This document shows, in pieces, positions 36,108-45,811 of a stretch of 64,000 bases of DNA. The position numbers and the translations under genes were made by a program. The notes below the pieces were generated by a model. It was not told the origin of the DNA. It did no database searches and saw nothing but the letters and a program-made list of their open reading frames with translations. The first letter of the stretch is position 1. Each line of letters opens with the position of its first letter. The DNA comes from Sphingopyxis flava (GTDB lineage Bacteria > Pseudomonadota > Alphaproteobacteria > Sphingomonadales > Sphingomonadaceae): assembly GCF_900168005.1 (NCBI RefSeq), contig NZ_FUYP01000006.1, positions 1 through 64,000 of the forward strand, given 5' to 3'.

Positions 36108-36140
36108 AAAAGGGCGCTGCGGCAACGCGGCGCCCTTTTT
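36108..36140 (+). terminator. Rho-independent terminator of rpsU
   Basis: GGGCGC (36112-36117) pairs with GCGCCC (36129-36134), with an inner GCG/CGC stem and a GCAA tetraloop, then a run of five or more T residues. Confidence 0.9.
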
Positions 36141-36244
36141 CACGCTCGCAGACGAAAAGGGGCGAGATGGGATTGGGAGAAGCCGCGCCCGCACGCCCCT
36201 GAACAGGGCGCTCGGGTTTGCGCTCGGCAGACTCAAAAAAGATG

Positions 36245-36503
36245 TCAGCGCTGCGCCTCCTCTTGCGCCTGGATAAGGAAGAAGCGGCACGCCGAGCCAG
36301 CGCGCCCGCGAATGCCCGCGATCCTCGTCGCGCGCACGCTCGCGCGCTTCCTGCTGCAATTCAGCCGCCGCCGCGCCGGGCCGATCGTGGACAGCAACCG
36401 CGTGCGCAAAATAGGTCTCGCCGTGCGCATGCTCGAAGATCTTCAAGGCTGCACGCTCGGGGAACCCGAAGCCGGGCCTCCTCGATAATGCGCAGTCATG
36501 CAT
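36245..36503 (-). pseudogene. Probable frameshifted small gene of unknown function
   Basis: Reading the minus strand from ATG 36503, a coding-like frame runs through IFEHAHGETYFAHAVAVHDR and GAAAAELQQEARERARDEDR to RARWLGV. It then loses coding character. Removing one base near 36286 joins it to another frame that gives RFFLIQAQEEAQR and a stop at 36245, a natural protein end. The restored product is about 85 residues, soluble, acidic-basic mixed, and resembles small uncharacterised sphingomonad proteins. Either the gene is broken or the base is an assembly error. The unbroken frame runs antisense into rpsU. Confidence 0.4.
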
Positions 36504-36629
36504 CTCGCCATTCGGGCGGGGTCCGAGGCGCTGCCCCCTTGCCGATTCCCGCTGGACCGCCTGCCTCGCCTCCGCCTATAGGCGAGCGCGACATTTGCGC
36601 CCGCGGGCGCCAGCGAAGGATCAGCGACG

Positions 36630-37148
36630 ATGAGTGTAACGACGGTTCCATTGCGCCCGGTGAGCAAGGGCGGGCTGTGGCTGCTGTGGATCGGCCTGGC
36701 AGCGCTAGCCGCGGTGGCGATTGCCTTCGCGGTCCGCGGCACCCCGCGCATCGGCTTTGAGGTCGTGAAGGAAGGTACGGGCGAAAGCCCGACCCAGTCC
36801 GACATCGTGCTCGTCAAATATCAGGGCAAGCTCGACGACGGCACGGTCTTCGATGCCAATGAACAGGCGCCGATGCAGGTCGCGCAGGTCGTGCCCGGTT
36901 TCTCCGAGGCGCTGACCCGGATGAAGAAGGGCGGCGAGTACAAGATTACGATCCCGCCGCAGCTGGGCTATGGTGACCGCGCCGTGGGGCCGATCCCGGC
37001 GGGCAGCACGCTGCATTTCGATGTAACGCTCATCGACTTCCGCTCCGAGGCCGAGGTGCGCGCGATGCAGCAGATGATGCAGCAGCAGCAAATGCAGGGC
37101 GCTCAGAGCGGTCCTGGCGGCGCGCCCCCTGCCGCTCCGCAGCCCTGA
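36630..37148 (+). CDS. Membrane-anchored FKBP-type peptidyl-prolyl isomerase
   Basis: A 172-residue protein. An N-terminal transmembrane helix (GGLWLLWIGLAALAAVAIAF, residues 14-33) anchors an FKBP domain (about 42-145) in the periplasm. The domain shows VLVKYQGKLDDGTVFDAN, VVPGFSEALTRMKKGGEYKI and IPPQLGYGDRAVGPIPAGST, the usual FKBP core. The tail is Met/Gln-rich (QQMMQQQQMQ) and ends in Pro/Ala. It would speed folding of exported proteins by proline isomerisation. The ATG has aaggatcagcg upstream. It converges with the AI-2E transporter gene. Confidence 0.93.
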   Translation: MSVTTVPLRPVSKGGLWLLWIGLAALAAVAIAFAVRGTPRIGFEVVKEGTGESPTQSDIVLVKYQGKLDDGTVFDANEQAPMQVAQVVPGFSEALTRMKKGGEYKITIPPQLGYGDRAVGPIPAGSTLHFDVTLIDFRSEAEVRAMQQMMQQQQMQGAQSGPGGAPPAAPQP

Positions 37149-37206
37149 CCCATGAGCGCCTTCCCGGCGAAAGCCGGGACGGCCCGTGGGCATCGCAGAA
37201 GTTAAG

Positions 37207-37240
37207 CGCCGCCCCAGCCGCTGGGGCGGCGTTATGTTTT
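37207..37240. terminator. Bidirectional terminator between FKBP and AI-2E genes
   Basis: CGCCGCCCCAG (37207-37217) and CTGGGGCGGCG (37221-37231) form an 11-base-pair perfect stem with a 3-base loop. A T-rich run (ttatgtttt) follows on the plus strand; the minus-strand gene ends right at the stem. Confidence 0.75.
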
Positions 37241-38323
37241 CCTCGCCATCCCCGTTCCGGCGTTGCGTTCAGCCTCGCGCTCTAGCGCGACCTTGATCAT
37301 CGCGACAATCGGGTCGGCAAGGAATAGCCCCATGATTCCAAGGAGCGCGCCGAACAGGATTTGCGCGGCGAGAACCAGCGCGGGGGCAAGATCGACGGTC
37401 TGCTTTGCGACCATGGGAACGATCAGATAACCGTCGACCGTCTGGACGATGAAATAGATGATGATGGCATAAAGGCCGGTGTCGGTCCCGGCCGAGAAGC
37501 CGACAAGAACGAGGAGCACGCCCGAGACGATCGCGCCGATATTGGGAATGAAGGCGAGGAGCCCGGTGAGAAGTCCCATCAGCGCCGCCATCGGAATGCC
37601 GACCGCGAGACAGGCAAGCCAGGTTCCGATGCCCTCGACGACCATGCCGAGGAGACGCCCCGCCATCAGCCGCCTCAGCGTGAAACCCATGCGCGCGGTG
37701 GTGATATAGAAATTCTCGCGCGATTTCATCGGCAGCATCCAGGCGACGCCGCGCTCGTAAAGGCGCGGTTCGATCGCGAGGAAAATGCCAAGTACAACGA
37801 CCATGACGAGGCTGGTGAGCGCCCCGAGCACCGTGCCGACAGCCGCGGTCACGCGCCCGACCGTTCCAGCCAGATTCTCGGTGATCGTCTTGGTATCGAA
37901 CTGGAAATTGCCCATGCCGTGATCGGCCGCCCATGCCGCGATGCGCTCGATCTGCGCCATCACGACTGTCTGCAACGTCGCCGCCTGGTCGGCGATCTGC
38001 GAGCCTGCGAACAATATCGTCCAGGCGAGGAAGGCGACAAGCAAAAGGCAGATGATCAGGAGCCGCCAGGCGCGCGCGATGGGCAGAACCCGCCCAAGGA
38101 GCCTTGTTCCCCCGTCGAGCATCGATGCGACGACAATGGCAGCAAAGATGAGCAGGATCGGCTGAATGAGAATGATCGACACGCCGATCAGCAGCGCAAG
38201 GCCCAGCCAGACGCTGGCCTTCAGCAATTCGGCGCGGACGAGCTGGCTATGGAATTCAGTGGGGCCGGGCGCTTCGCTGCTCGCCTTGGCCTGTGCTGCG
38301 GCGCGCTCCATTTTCTCGGCCAT
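37232..38323 (-). CDS. AI-2E family (PerM/YdiK-like) membrane transporter
   Basis: A 363-residue membrane protein with about eight helices, for example VWLGLALLIGVSIILIQPIL, LLIICLLLVAFLAWTILFAG and LMGLLTGLLAFIPNIGAIVS. The segments GLLAFIPNIGAIVSGVLLVL and TVDGYLIVPMVAKQTVDLAP are typical of the AI-2E/UPF0118 family. Some members export autoinducer-2 and others are Na+/H+ antiporters; the substrate here is not known. ATG 38323 with ggag 8 bases upstream is preferred to GTG 38332. It follows lepB after 5 bases. Confidence 0.9.
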   Translation of the reverse strand: MAEKMERAAAQAKASSEAPGPTEFHSQLVRAELLKASVWLGLALLIGVSIILIQPILLIFAAIVVASMLDGGTRLLGRVLPIARAWRLLIICLLLVAFLAWTILFAGSQIADQAATLQTVVMAQIERIAAWAADHGMGNFQFDTKTITENLAGTVGRVTAAVGTVLGALTSLVMVVVLGIFLAIEPRLYERGVAWMLPMKSRENFYITTARMGFTLRRLMAGRLLGMVVEGIGTWLACLAVGIPMAALMGLLTGLLAFIPNIGAIVSGVLLVLVGFSAGTDTGLYAIIIYFIVQTVDGYLIVPMVAKQTVDLAPALVLAAQILFGALLGIMGLFLADPIVAMIKVALEREAERNAGTGMARKT

Positions 38324-38328
38324 TCGCC

Positions 38329-39177
38329 TCACTCCCTGCTGGCGCTGCTGTCACGCGCAGGCCTGAGATCGGTTCCGGCGCGCCCCGATCTGAGCCCGCG
38401 CAGCCAGCTTAGCGGATTATACCACTCAGTCGTGCCGTTGGTTGAAAAGCTGATAATCTCGGCGCGCCCCGCGATCGCATCGAAGGGGACGGGGCCGCCA
38501 AGCCCCTTGCGCTCGGCCGAAACGCGGCTGTCGGCGCTGCCGTCGCGATTGTCGCCCATGAGGAAGAGATGGTCCGCTGGCACCTTCACCGGGCCGTAAT
38601 CGTCGGTGGCATAGCCTCGTCCCATGTCGATCGTGTCGAAGGTTGCGCCGCCGGGCAGCGTTTCGCGCACGATGGGCAGTTCGAGCACTTCGCGCCCGCT
38701 CGCGTCGCGGGTGACGAAGCGGAACAGGCTGCTGTCGGGGCCAGGCAGATTGGGGTCGGCGGGAATCGTGAGCGCCGGCTGGACCGTGCGCTTGACGGGC
38801 TTGCCGTTGATAAAGAGCGCGCCGTTCCTGAGCGCGATCGTGTCGCCGGGCAGGCCGATGACGCGCTTGATATAATCGATGCGGGTGTCGGGATGCTCGA
38901 GCACGACAATGTCGCCGCGCTCGGGTAGCCTGCCAAAGAGCCGGCCGTCGATCTTGGGCGCAAGGTGGAAGCTTACCGAAGCATAGGACCAGCCATAAGG
39001 ATATTTGCTGACGATCAGCCGGTCGCCGTTGCGCAGCGTCGGCATCATCGAATCCGACGGGATGTAGAAGGGCTTGGCGACGCAGCTATGGATGCCGAGA
39101 ACGAGGAGCAGAATGACCAGGATATCGCGGATCAGCTTTCCCCAGCTTTCCTCGCCATCGCTTTTCTTTTTCGCCAT
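38329..39177 (-). CDS. lepB: Signal peptidase I
   Basis: A 282-residue membrane peptidase that cleaves signal peptides at the periplasmic face. One N-terminal helix (IRDILVILLLVLGIHSCVAK) precedes the catalytic motif IPSDSMMPTLRNGDRLIV, with the nucleophile Ser near residue 38. The Lys box is DYIKRVIGLPGDTI, and LMGDNRDGSADSR is the C-terminal signature. It lies in the cluster pyrE-pdxJ-acpS-lepB; its ATG overlaps the acpS stop by one base. In many proteobacteria rnc and era follow lepB, but here an AI-2E transporter follows. Confidence 0.95.
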   Translation of the reverse strand: MAKKKSDGEESWGKLIRDILVILLLVLGIHSCVAKPFYIPSDSMMPTLRNGDRLIVSKYPYGWSYASVSFHLAPKIDGRLFGRLPERGDIVVLEHPDTRIDYIKRVIGLPGDTIALRNGALFINGKPVKRTVQPALTIPADPNLPGPDSSLFRFVTRDASGREVLELPIVRETLPGGATFDTIDMGRGYATDDYGPVKVPADHLFLMGDNRDGSADSRVSAERKGLGGPVPFDAIAGRAEIISFSTNGTTEWYNPLSWLRGLRSGRAGTDLRPARDSSASRE

Positions 39178-39581
39178 TACGCGTCCTTGATCGCTTCGAG
39201 GATGACGAAGGCCTGCGCCCAGGGGTGATCGTCGGTCAATGTGAGGTGGATATGCACTCTATGCCCCGCCGGGACCATCTGCGCGAGCCGTTCGGCTGCG
39301 CCCCCGGTAAGCGCGAGCGTGGGCGCGCCCGAGGGCGCATTGACGACGCCGATGTCCTTCATGAACACCCCGCGCTTGAAGCCGGTGCCGACCGCTTTGG
39401 AGAAAGCCTCCTTGGCAGCAAAGCGCTTGGCGTAGGTGCCGGCACGGGTGAAGGGCCCCCGCGCCGCCTTTGCGCGCTCGACCTCGGTGAACACCCGCTT
39501 TTCAAATCGCTCGCCGAAGCGGTCGAGCGAATTTTGAATGCGCTCGATATTGCAAAGGTCTGAGCCGAGGCCGATGATCAA
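39177..39581 (-). CDS. acpS: Holo-[acyl-carrier-protein] synthase
   Basis: AcpS moves 4'-phosphopantetheine from CoA to the serine of acyl carrier protein. The 134-residue protein begins [20 protein letters not shown] with the metal-binding Asp, and [16 protein letters not shown] supplies the catalytic Glu-Ala-x-x-Lys motif. The start is TTG 39581, with ggagg 7 bases upstream; no ATG lies in the right place. It overlaps lepB by one base. A GC-rich gap of 157 bases separates it from pdxJ upstream. Confidence 0.93.
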   Translation of the reverse strand: MIIGLGSDLCNIERIQNSLDRFGERFEKRVFTEVERAKAARGPFTRAGTYAKRFAAKEAFSKAVGTGFKRGVFMKDIGVVNAPSGAPTLALTGGAAERLAQMVPAGHRVHIHLTLTDDHPWAQAFVILEAIKDA

Positions 39582-39738
39582 GGTCTGTCCTCCGGCGCGC
39601 GCAGCGAGGCGGGGGAGGAGGCCTCGAGGGTCCGAGGGAAGGGGCGTGCCGCCGCGCCGCAGGCCCATTCGTCGCTGCGCCGCGTGGCAGTCCTGGGCCT
39701 TCGCCCGAAGGGCGCGCCGGCACCGGGCCACCTCGCGC

Positions 39739-40488
39739 TCACCCGCGCGCCTCGTCCATCAACGCGCGCATCCGCCGCACCGCGTCTTCAAGACCGGTGA
39801 AAATTGCCTCGCCGATCAGATAATGGCCTATGTTGAGCTCGGCGAGCTGCGGGATCGCGGCGACGGGCACGACATTATCATAGGTGAGGCCGTGCCCCGC
39901 ATGCGGTTCGATGCCATTCTTCGAGGCGAGCGCCGCGGCGTCGGCAAGCCGGCGGAGTTCGGCGGCGCGCGCCTCGCCTTCGCGGTGCGCGTAGCGACCC
40001 GTGTGAAACTCGACGACGGGAGCCTTCAAGCGCATCGCCGCCTCGATCTGGCGCACGTCGGGCTCGATGAAGAGGCTGACGCGGATGCCGGCATCCGAAA
40101 GGCGCGCCACGATGGGCGCGAGATGATTATGTTGCCCTGCGGCATCGAGCCCGCCCTCGGTCGTGCGTTCCTCGCGCTTTTCGGGAACGATGCAGGCAGC
40201 GTGCGGCGCGTGGCGCAGCGCAATGGCGAGCATCTCGTCGGTCGCTGCCATTTCGAGATTGAGCGGCAGGTCGGTCGCCGCCTGGATGCGCGCGAGGTCA
40301 TCGTCGCGGATGTGGCGTCGGTCCTCGCGCAGATGCGCGGTAATCCCGTCGCCGCCGACCGCTGCGACGATCTCGGCCGCGCGCACCGGATCGGGGTGGT
40401 CGCCCCCGCGCGCGTTGCGGATCGTTGCCACATGGTCGATGTTGACGCCAAGGCGCAGCCGCTGACCCGAGGCGAGGGGGGCGCTCAT
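39739..40488 (-). CDS. pdxJ: Pyridoxine 5'-phosphate synthase PdxJ
   Basis: PdxJ joins 1-deoxy-xylulose 5-phosphate and 3-amino-2-oxopropyl phosphate to make pyridoxine 5'-phosphate, the last ring-forming step of the vitamin B6 pathway. The 249-residue TIM barrel begins [20 protein letters not shown] and has [37 protein letters not shown] and [17 protein letters not shown]. All are family motifs with their catalytic His and Glu. It overlaps pyrE by 4 bases. Confidence 0.96.
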   Translation of the reverse strand: MSAPLASGQRLRLGVNIDHVATIRNARGGDHPDPVRAAEIVAAVGGDGITAHLREDRRHIRDDDLARIQAATDLPLNLEMAATDEMLAIALRHAPHAACIVPEKREERTTEGGLDAAGQHNHLAPIVARLSDAGIRVSLFIEPDVRQIEAAMRLKAPVVEFHTGRYAHREGEARAAELRRLADAAALASKNGIEPHAGHGLTYDNVVPVAAIPQLAELNIGHYLIGEAIFTGLEDAVRRMRALMDEARG

Positions 40489-41069
40489 GCCGCCGCCCTG
40501 CTTCCCGGCTTGACGGCAGGCAATGCTGCAAGATGGTCGGGAAGGTCGCCCGGCGCATAGGTTGGAAAATTGATCGCGACGAGCGGATAGAAAGGAACGC
40601 CGAGGTCGACGCTTCCTGCCGCGCGGTCGACGAGCGCCGCTTCGGCCACGACCTCGCCTCCTTCGGCGCGCACGGCCTCCATCGCCTCGCGCGATGAAAG
40701 TCCCGTGGTCACGACGTCCTCGACCATCAGCACCTTCGCCCCCTTCTCGATCGCAAAACCCCGGCGCAGCTCGAAAGTGCCGGTCGGGCGCTCGACGAAG
40801 ATCGCAGGCTTGCCGAGCGCACGGCCCATTTCATGGCCGATGATGACGCCGCCCATCGCCGGCGAGACCACAAGGTCGATCGCTTGCCTCAATTCGCGCG
40901 GCAGCTTTGCTGCGAGCGCGGAGGCGAGCCGCCCGGCGCGCTCGGTATCCATGAGGACGCGCGCGCACTGCAGATAATATTCGCTGTGCCGGCCCGAGGA
41001 GAGAAGGAAATGTCCGTGGAGGAGGGCGTTGGCGGCACGGAACTCGGCCAGGATTTCGTCGTCGGTCAT
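40485..41069 (-). CDS. pyrE: Orotate phosphoribosyltransferase
   Basis: PyrE attaches phosphoribose to orotate in pyrimidine synthesis. The 194-residue protein has the PRPP-binding motif [20 protein letters not shown] and [40 protein letters not shown] is the N-terminal orotate-site region. ATG 41069 begins the conserved part ([16 protein letters not shown]); an ATG about 27 bases upstream is possible. It heads the minus-strand run pyrE-pdxJ-acpS-lepB and diverges from coxB with a 229-base gap that must hold both promoters. Confidence 0.94.
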   Translation of the reverse strand: MTDDEILAEFRAANALLHGHFLLSSGRHSEYYLQCARVLMDTERAGRLASALAAKLPRELRQAIDLVVSPAMGGVIIGHEMGRALGKPAIFVERPTGTFELRRGFAIEKGAKVLMVEDVVTTGLSSREAMEAVRAEGGEVVAEAALVDRAAGSVDLGVPFYPLVAINFPTYAPGDLPDHLAALPAVKPGSRAAA

Positions 41070-41298
41070 TGGGAGGCTTGTCTTTTTCCTTGTCATCGCC
41101 CGCGCGGGCGACCGGGTTTTGGCGGCGCGAATTTGCCAGCCGCAAAATAGTGTTAGAGATGCTTGAGGCAAGCGGCAAGCGGGTCTATAGCGCCCGCGAG
41201 ATTCAGCCTGCCCTGAGCCGTCGCGACCCGTGTCCGGCGGCTTGTTCGGGTAGGCTGGGGCATCGAGAACACAACAGGCAACGGGCGGCACTATTCTT

Positions 41299-42369
41299 AT
41301 GAAGAGCTTGAAAACCCTTGTAATTGCAGCAGCCTTGTCGCTCGGAGCGATGGGCGCTGGTCATGCGCAGGCACCGGCGGCGGCGCCCGCCGCAGCTCCG
41401 GCTGCGACGACGACGGCGACTCCGGCAGCGGCTGATGCGGCAGCATCGACCGACGCGGCCGCGCCCGCAGGCGACGCGGCCTATACGCCGTTGAAGCCGG
41501 TGGCAGGGGTCGGCCAGCCCATCGACGCCGGCATCGATTTCCAGCCGCAGGTGAGTCCGGTCGGCGAGCAGGCCTATTGGTTCAACCACGCGCTCCTGCT
41601 GCCGGTGATCACCTTCATCTCGCTTCTCGTTCTCGGCCTCCTGCTCTGGGTGATCTTCCGCTACCGCGCCGCGGCGAACCCGGTTCCGTCGAAGACGACG
41701 CACAACACCTTCATCGAGGTTATCTGGACCGCGATCCCGGTGCTGATCCTCGCGGTGATCGCGGTCCCCTCGATCCGGCTCCTTGCGCAGCAATATGAAC
41801 CGCCGAGCAAGGACGCGCTCACGATCAAGGTCACCGGCTATCAATGGTATTGGGGCTATGCCTATCCCGATCAGGGGATCGGCGAATATGTGTCGAAGAT
41901 GCTCAACGAAGAGCAGGCGAAGGCTGCGGGCGAGCCCTATCTTCTCGCCGTCGACAACCGCTTGGTCGTCCCCGTGGGCCAGCAGGTGAAGCTGATCATC
42001 ACCGGCGCCGATGTGATCCACAGCTTTGCGGTTCCCGCGCTCTGGACCAAGATGGACGCGGTTCCTGGCCGCGCCAACGAGACCACTTTCACCGTCAACA
42101 AGCCGGGCGTCTATTACGGCCAGTGTTCGGAGCTTTGCGGCGTCGACCACGCCTATATGCCGATCGCGGTCGAGGCTGTGCCGATGGAGCAGTGGAAAGC
42201 CTGGGTCCGCTCGAAGGGCGGCAATCCCGATCCCGAGGCGGCTGAGCCGGCTGCTGCGGCCGCAGTGCCCGCCGGTCCGGTTCCGGCTGTCTCCACCACC
42301 GCGCCCGCGCAGACGCCCGCAACGGCGCCAGGCGCCACCCCCGCCGCCTCGCCGGCGACGACGAACTGA
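41299..42369 (+). CDS. coxB: Cytochrome c oxidase subunit II
   Basis: A 356-residue subunit of the aa3 oxidase. A signal peptide ([20 protein letters not shown]) is followed by an unusual Ala/Pro/Thr-rich stretch. Two helices ([20 protein letters not shown] and [20 protein letters not shown]) follow. The periplasmic CuA domain has [11 protein letters not shown] and the ligands [14 protein letters not shown]. The C-terminal tail is again Ala/Pro-rich and low in complexity. It takes electrons from cytochrome c to CuA. coxA follows after 20 bases. Confidence 0.96.
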   Translation: MKSLKTLVIAAALSLGAMGAGHAQAPAAAPAAAPAATTTATPAAADAAASTDAAAPAGDAAYTPLKPVAGVGQPIDAGIDFQPQVSPVGEQAYWFNHALLLPVITFISLLVLGLLLWVIFRYRAAANPVPSKTTHNTFIEVIWTAIPVLILAVIAVPSIRLLAQQYEPPSKDALTIKVTGYQWYWGYAYPDQGIGEYVSKMLNEEQAKAAGEPYLLAVDNRLVVPVGQQVKLIITGADVIHSFAVPALWTKMDAVPGRANETTFTVNKPGVYYGQCSELCGVDHAYMPIAVEAVPMEQWKAWVRSKGGNPDPEAAEPAAAAAVPAGPVPAVSTTAPAQTPATAPGATPAASPATTN

Positions 42370-42389
42370 TTGATCGAGGGCCCAAGAAA

Positions 42390-44057
42390 ATGACCGATAT
42401 TGCAGCGACTGCACCCGTCCACGGCCACGATCATGCGCATGATGACCATGATCATAAGCCCGGCTTTTTCGTCCGTTGGTTCATGTCGACCAACCACAAG
42501 GACATCGGCACGCTTTACCTGATCTTTGCGATCGTCGCCGGTATCATCGGCGGCGTGCTGTCGGGCATGATGCGCCTGGAGCTTGCCGAGCCCGGCATCC
42601 AGTATCTGCATGGCTGGGCGCAGTTCTTTGACGCGTCTGCCGGCGATACGCAGGCGAAGCATTTCTGGAACGTGATGATCAGCGCGCACGGCCTGATCAT
42701 GATCTTCTTCATGGTCATGCCCGCGATGATCGGCGGCTTCGGCAACTGGTTCGTGCCGCTGATGATCGGTGCACCCGACATGGCCTTCCCGCGCATGAAC
42801 AACATCAGCTACTGGCTGACGACCGTCGCGTTCGTCATGCTCGTCGCGTCGATGTTCTACCCCGGCGGCAGCGGTCTTGGCGCGGGAACGGGCTGGACAC
42901 TCTACGCGCCGCTCTCGACGACCGGTTCGGTTGGCCCCGCGGTCGACATGGCGATCTTCTCGGTCCACCTTGCAGGTGCGGCCTCGATCCTTGGCGCGAT
43001 CAACTTCATCACCACCATCTTCAACATGCGCGCGCCGGGCATGACCCTGCACAAGATGCCGCTGTTCGTATGGTCGATTCTCGTGACCGCCTTCCTGCTG
43101 CTCTTGTCGCTGCCGGTTCTGGCCGCTGCGATCACCATGCTTCTCACCGACCGCAACTTCGGCACCACTTTTTATGATGCGACGGGCGGCGGTGATCCGG
43201 TGCTCTACCAGCATCTCTTCTGGTTCTTCGGCCACCCCGAAGTTTACATCATGATCCTGCCGGGCTTCGGCATCGTCAGCCAGGTCATCTCGACCTTCAG
43301 CCGCAAGCCGGTATTCGGCTATCTCGGCATGGCCTATGCGATGGTCGCGATCGGCGTTGTCGGGTTCATCGTGTGGGCGCACCACATGTTCACCGTCGGC
43401 ATGAGCGTGAACCTCAAGATGTACTTCACCGCGGCGACGATGGTGATCGCGGTTCCGACCGGCATCAAGATCTTCAGCTGGATCGCCACCATGTGGGGCG
43501 GTTCGCTGAGCTTCAAGACCCCGATGGTCTGGTCGCTCGGCTTCATCTTCATGTTCACGGTGGGCGGCGTCACCGGCGTCGTGCTCGCCAACGGCGGCGT
43601 CGACACCAACCTGCACGACACCTATTATGTCGTCGCACACTTCCACTATGTGCTCTCGCTCGGCGCGGTCTTCTCGCTGTTCGCGGGCTTCTATTACTGG
43701 TACCCGAAGATGTCGGGCCGGATGTACAGCGAAACCCTCGGCCAGCTGCACTTCTGGATCTTCTTCGTCGGCGTGAACCTCATGTTCTTTCCCCAGCATT
43801 TCCTGGGTCAGCAGGGCATGCCGCGTCGTTACCCCGACTATCCGGAAGCCTTCGCTTACTGGCACCATATCTCGTCGATCGGCTATGCGGTCATGGCCGT
43901 CGGCATGCTCTTCTTCTTCGTGAACCTCGTCTACTCGATGGTTGCGGGCAAGAAGGCAGCGGACAATCCGTGGGGCGAGGGTGCGACGACGCTCGAATGG
44001 ACGCTGTCGAGCCCGCCGCCGTTCCACCAGTTCAACGAACTGCCGCGTATCGCCTGA
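42390..44057 (+). CDS. coxA: Cytochrome c oxidase subunit I
   Basis: A 555-residue subunit with heme a, heme a3 and CuB. It has twelve helices. Typical elements are [40 protein letters not shown] and [20 protein letters not shown]. The HPEVY motif with its glutamate places it in the A1 type. CuB and heme ligands lie in [10 protein letters not shown] and [14 protein letters not shown] His-rich N-terminus ([14 protein letters not shown]) is unusual and could bind metal. A perfect 14-base-pair hairpin follows the stop. Confidence 0.97.
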   Translation: MTDIAATAPVHGHDHAHDDHDHKPGFFVRWFMSTNHKDIGTLYLIFAIVAGIIGGVLSGMMRLELAEPGIQYLHGWAQFFDASAGDTQAKHFWNVMISAHGLIMIFFMVMPAMIGGFGNWFVPLMIGAPDMAFPRMNNISYWLTTVAFVMLVASMFYPGGSGLGAGTGWTLYAPLSTTGSVGPAVDMAIFSVHLAGAASILGAINFITTIFNMRAPGMTLHKMPLFVWSILVTAFLLLLSLPVLAAAITMLLTDRNFGTTFYDATGGGDPVLYQHLFWFFGHPEVYIMILPGFGIVSQVISTFSRKPVFGYLGMAYAMVAIGVVGFIVWAHHMFTVGMSVNLKMYFTAATMVIAVPTGIKIFSWIATMWGGSLSFKTPMVWSLGFIFMFTVGGVTGVVLANGGVDTNLHDTYYVVAHFHYVLSLGAVFSLFAGFYYWYPKMSGRMYSETLGQLHFWIFFVGVNLMFFPQHFLGQQGMPRRYPDYPEAFAYWHHISSIGYAVMAVGMLFFFVNLVYSMVAGKKAADNPWGEGATTLEWTLSSPPPFHQFNELPRIA

Positions 44058-44060
44058 TGC

Positions 44061-44094
44061 GATCGCCCCCTGCCCGTGCCGGCAGGGGGCGATC
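44061..44094 (+). terminator. Perfect 14-bp hairpin between coxA and ctaB
   Basis: The arms 44061-44074 (GATCGCCCCCTGCC) and 44081-44094 are exact complements with a 6-base loop. No T run follows, so it looks more like an intercistronic stabiliser or partial terminator that keeps coxBA mRNA in excess over ctaB and the later genes. Confidence 0.7.
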
Positions 44095-44115
44095 GTCATC
44101 GAGCCGGAGGATGAA

Positions 44116-45027
44116 TTGGCGCAGAGCCTCACTCATGGTGAAATGACCTTGCCCGCCGATTGGCGCGACCTTTTCGCGCTGACCAAGCCGCGGGTGATGT
44201 CGCTCGTCGTCTTTACGGCGCTCTGCGGGCTGCTGGCAGCGCCCGGGCATGTGCACCCCGTCCTTGGCTTTTCCTCGATCCTTGCCATCACGCTCGGCGC
44301 CGGCGCGTCGGGGGCGCTCAACCAATGGTATGAGGCCGCGCTCGATGCGAAGATGAAGCGGACCGCGAGCCGGCCGCTTCCCGCGGGCCGCCTCGCCCCG
44401 CAGGCCGCGCTCCACTTCGGCGTCGGTCTTGCTGCCTTTTCGGTCTTCCTGATGCTTTTTGCCGCCAATTGGCAGGCGGCTGCGCTGCTCACCATTTCGA
44501 TCCTCTTCTATGTCTTCGTCTACACGATGTGGCTCAAGCCCAGGACGCCGCAGAATATCGTGATCGGGGGCGCGGCGGGTGCCTTCCCGCCGCTGATCGG
44601 CTGGGTCGCCGCGACGGGTTCGATCGCGCCGCTTCCGATAATGCTCTTTCTCCTCATCTTCCTGTGGACGCCGCCCCACTTCTGGGCGCTCGCGCTGTTC
44701 GTGCGCTCCGATTACGCCGCGGCGGGCATCCCGATGATGCCGGTGGTCGCAGGCGAGCAGTCGACGCGGCGCCAGATCCTCTTCTACGCGCTGATCATGG
44801 CCGCCGCGGCGATTGCGCCCTGGCCGCTTGGATATACCGGCGCGCTCTATGGCTGGGCGGCGACGCTGCTGTCGGCCCTCTTCCTTCTGCTTTCGGTCCG
44901 CGTCGGACTGCGGCAGACCGACGCGGGCGACACGATGCAGCCCGAAAAGCGGCTCTTCGGCTATTCGGTCGCCTACCTCTTCCTCATTTTCACTGCGGTC
45001 GTGATCGACCATATGTGGGCGCTATGA
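44116..45027 (+). CDS. ctaB: Protoheme IX farnesyltransferase (heme O synthase)
   Basis: CtaB adds farnesyl to heme b to make heme O, the precursor of heme A. The membrane protein of about 303 residues has the UbiA-family motif [20 protein letters not shown] (N-x3-D-x2-x-D type), followed by [20 protein letters not shown] and [23 protein letters not shown] 44116 is chosen because ggagg lies 5 bases upstream; ATG 44143 is the alternative. It overlaps the next small gene by 4 bases. Confidence 0.93.
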   Translation: MAQSLTHGEMTLPADWRDLFALTKPRVMSLVVFTALCGLLAAPGHVHPVLGFSSILAITLGAGASGALNQWYEAALDAKMKRTASRPLPAGRLAPQAALHFGVGLAAFSVFLMLFAANWQAAALLTISILFYVFVYTMWLKPRTPQNIVIGGAAGAFPPLIGWVAATGSIAPLPIMLFLLIFLWTPPHFWALALFVRSDYAAAGIPMMPVVAGEQSTRRQILFYALIMAAAAIAPWPLGYTGALYGWAATLLSALFLLLSVRVGLRQTDAGDTMQPEKRLFGYSVAYLFLIFTAVVIDHMWAL

Positions 45028-45167
45028 CCGACGATCCGACGCCTGAGCCCTTTGACGAGGCGGAATACCGACGCCGCCAGCGGAGCCGCGCCAATTTGAT
45101 GGCGTGGATTCTCGGCGGTCTGGCGCTGCTCTTCTTTCTCATCACCATGGCGCGTATGGTGCGCTGA
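45024..45167 (+). CDS. Small single-pass membrane protein of the cox operon
   Basis: A 47-residue protein: a charged cytoplasmic part ([20 protein letters not shown]) and one helix ([18 protein letters not shown]). It starts inside the ctaB stop and ends inside the ctaG start, so it is translationally coupled to both. Small CoxF-like proteins at this position are common in alphaproteobacterial cox operons, but their function is not settled. Confidence 0.85.
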   Translation: MTDDPTPEPFDEAEYRRRQRSRANLMAWILGGLALLFFLITMARMVR

Positions 45168-45733
45168 TGAACAGTGACGCGATCCGCTCGAAGAATCTGC
45201 GTACCGCGGGCCTTGCAGCCCTGCTTGCGGCGGCAATGGTCGGACTGGGTTTTGCCGCGGTGCCGCTTTATAATCTTTTCTGCCGCGTCACCGGCTTCGG
45301 CGGGACGACGCAGCGCTACGATCCCGTCGCTGCCGCGGAGCAGCCCAAAGTGCTCAGCGACACGATTTCGGTCCGCTTCGATGCCAATGTCTCGCCGAAG
45401 CTGCCGTGGAAATTCCATCCCGAGCGGCCGACCGACACGGTGAGCATCGGTGCGCGCGACATGGCGATCTTCATCGCCGAGAATAATTCGCCGCACCCGG
45501 TCACGGGAACCGCGACCTTCAACGTCACGCCCGACCAGGCGGGCAAATATTTCACCAAGATCCAGTGCTTCTGCTTCACCCAGCAAACCCTGCAGCCGGG
45601 CGAACAGATTCGCATGCCCGTGCTCTTCTTCGTCGACCCCAAGATAAAGGACGACGTCGATGCGCGCGACATTCAGGAAATCACGCTGAGCTACACCTTC
45701 TACCCTGTGGACGAGGGCAAAAAGGCGAGCTAA
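45167..45733 (+). CDS. ctaG: Cytochrome c oxidase assembly protein CtaG/Cox11
   Basis: Cox11 delivers copper to the CuB centre of subunit I. The 188-residue protein has one N-terminal helix (AGLAALLAAAMVGLGFAAVP) followed by the conserved PLYNLFCRVTGFGGTTQRYD, and in the periplasmic domain the copper-binding KIQCFCFTQQTLQPGEQIRM (CFCF). Ends with LSYTFYPVDEGKKAS. ATG 45167 overlaps the stop of the small membrane protein gene. coxC follows after 78 bases. Confidence 0.96.
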   Translation: MNSDAIRSKNLRTAGLAALLAAAMVGLGFAAVPLYNLFCRVTGFGGTTQRYDPVAAAEQPKVLSDTISVRFDANVSPKLPWKFHPERPTDTVSIGARDMAIFIAENNSPHPVTGTATFNVTPDQAGKYFTKIQCFCFTQQTLQPGEQIRMPVLFFVDPKIKDDVDARDIQEITLSYTFYPVDEGKKAS

Positions 45734-45811
45734 GGCCGCGATCGAGAGTCTTCAAGGACCGGCGGGCGATGGGGAATCGCGATGCTGGGGCAGCTAAACG
45801 GGAATAATGAC

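Noticed and set aside
42153..44132. 659-codon open frame on the minus strand opposite coxA
   Set aside because: It is the antisense shadow of coxA; the composition (His, Arg, Asp, Glu-rich) is typical of reversed hydrophobic codons.
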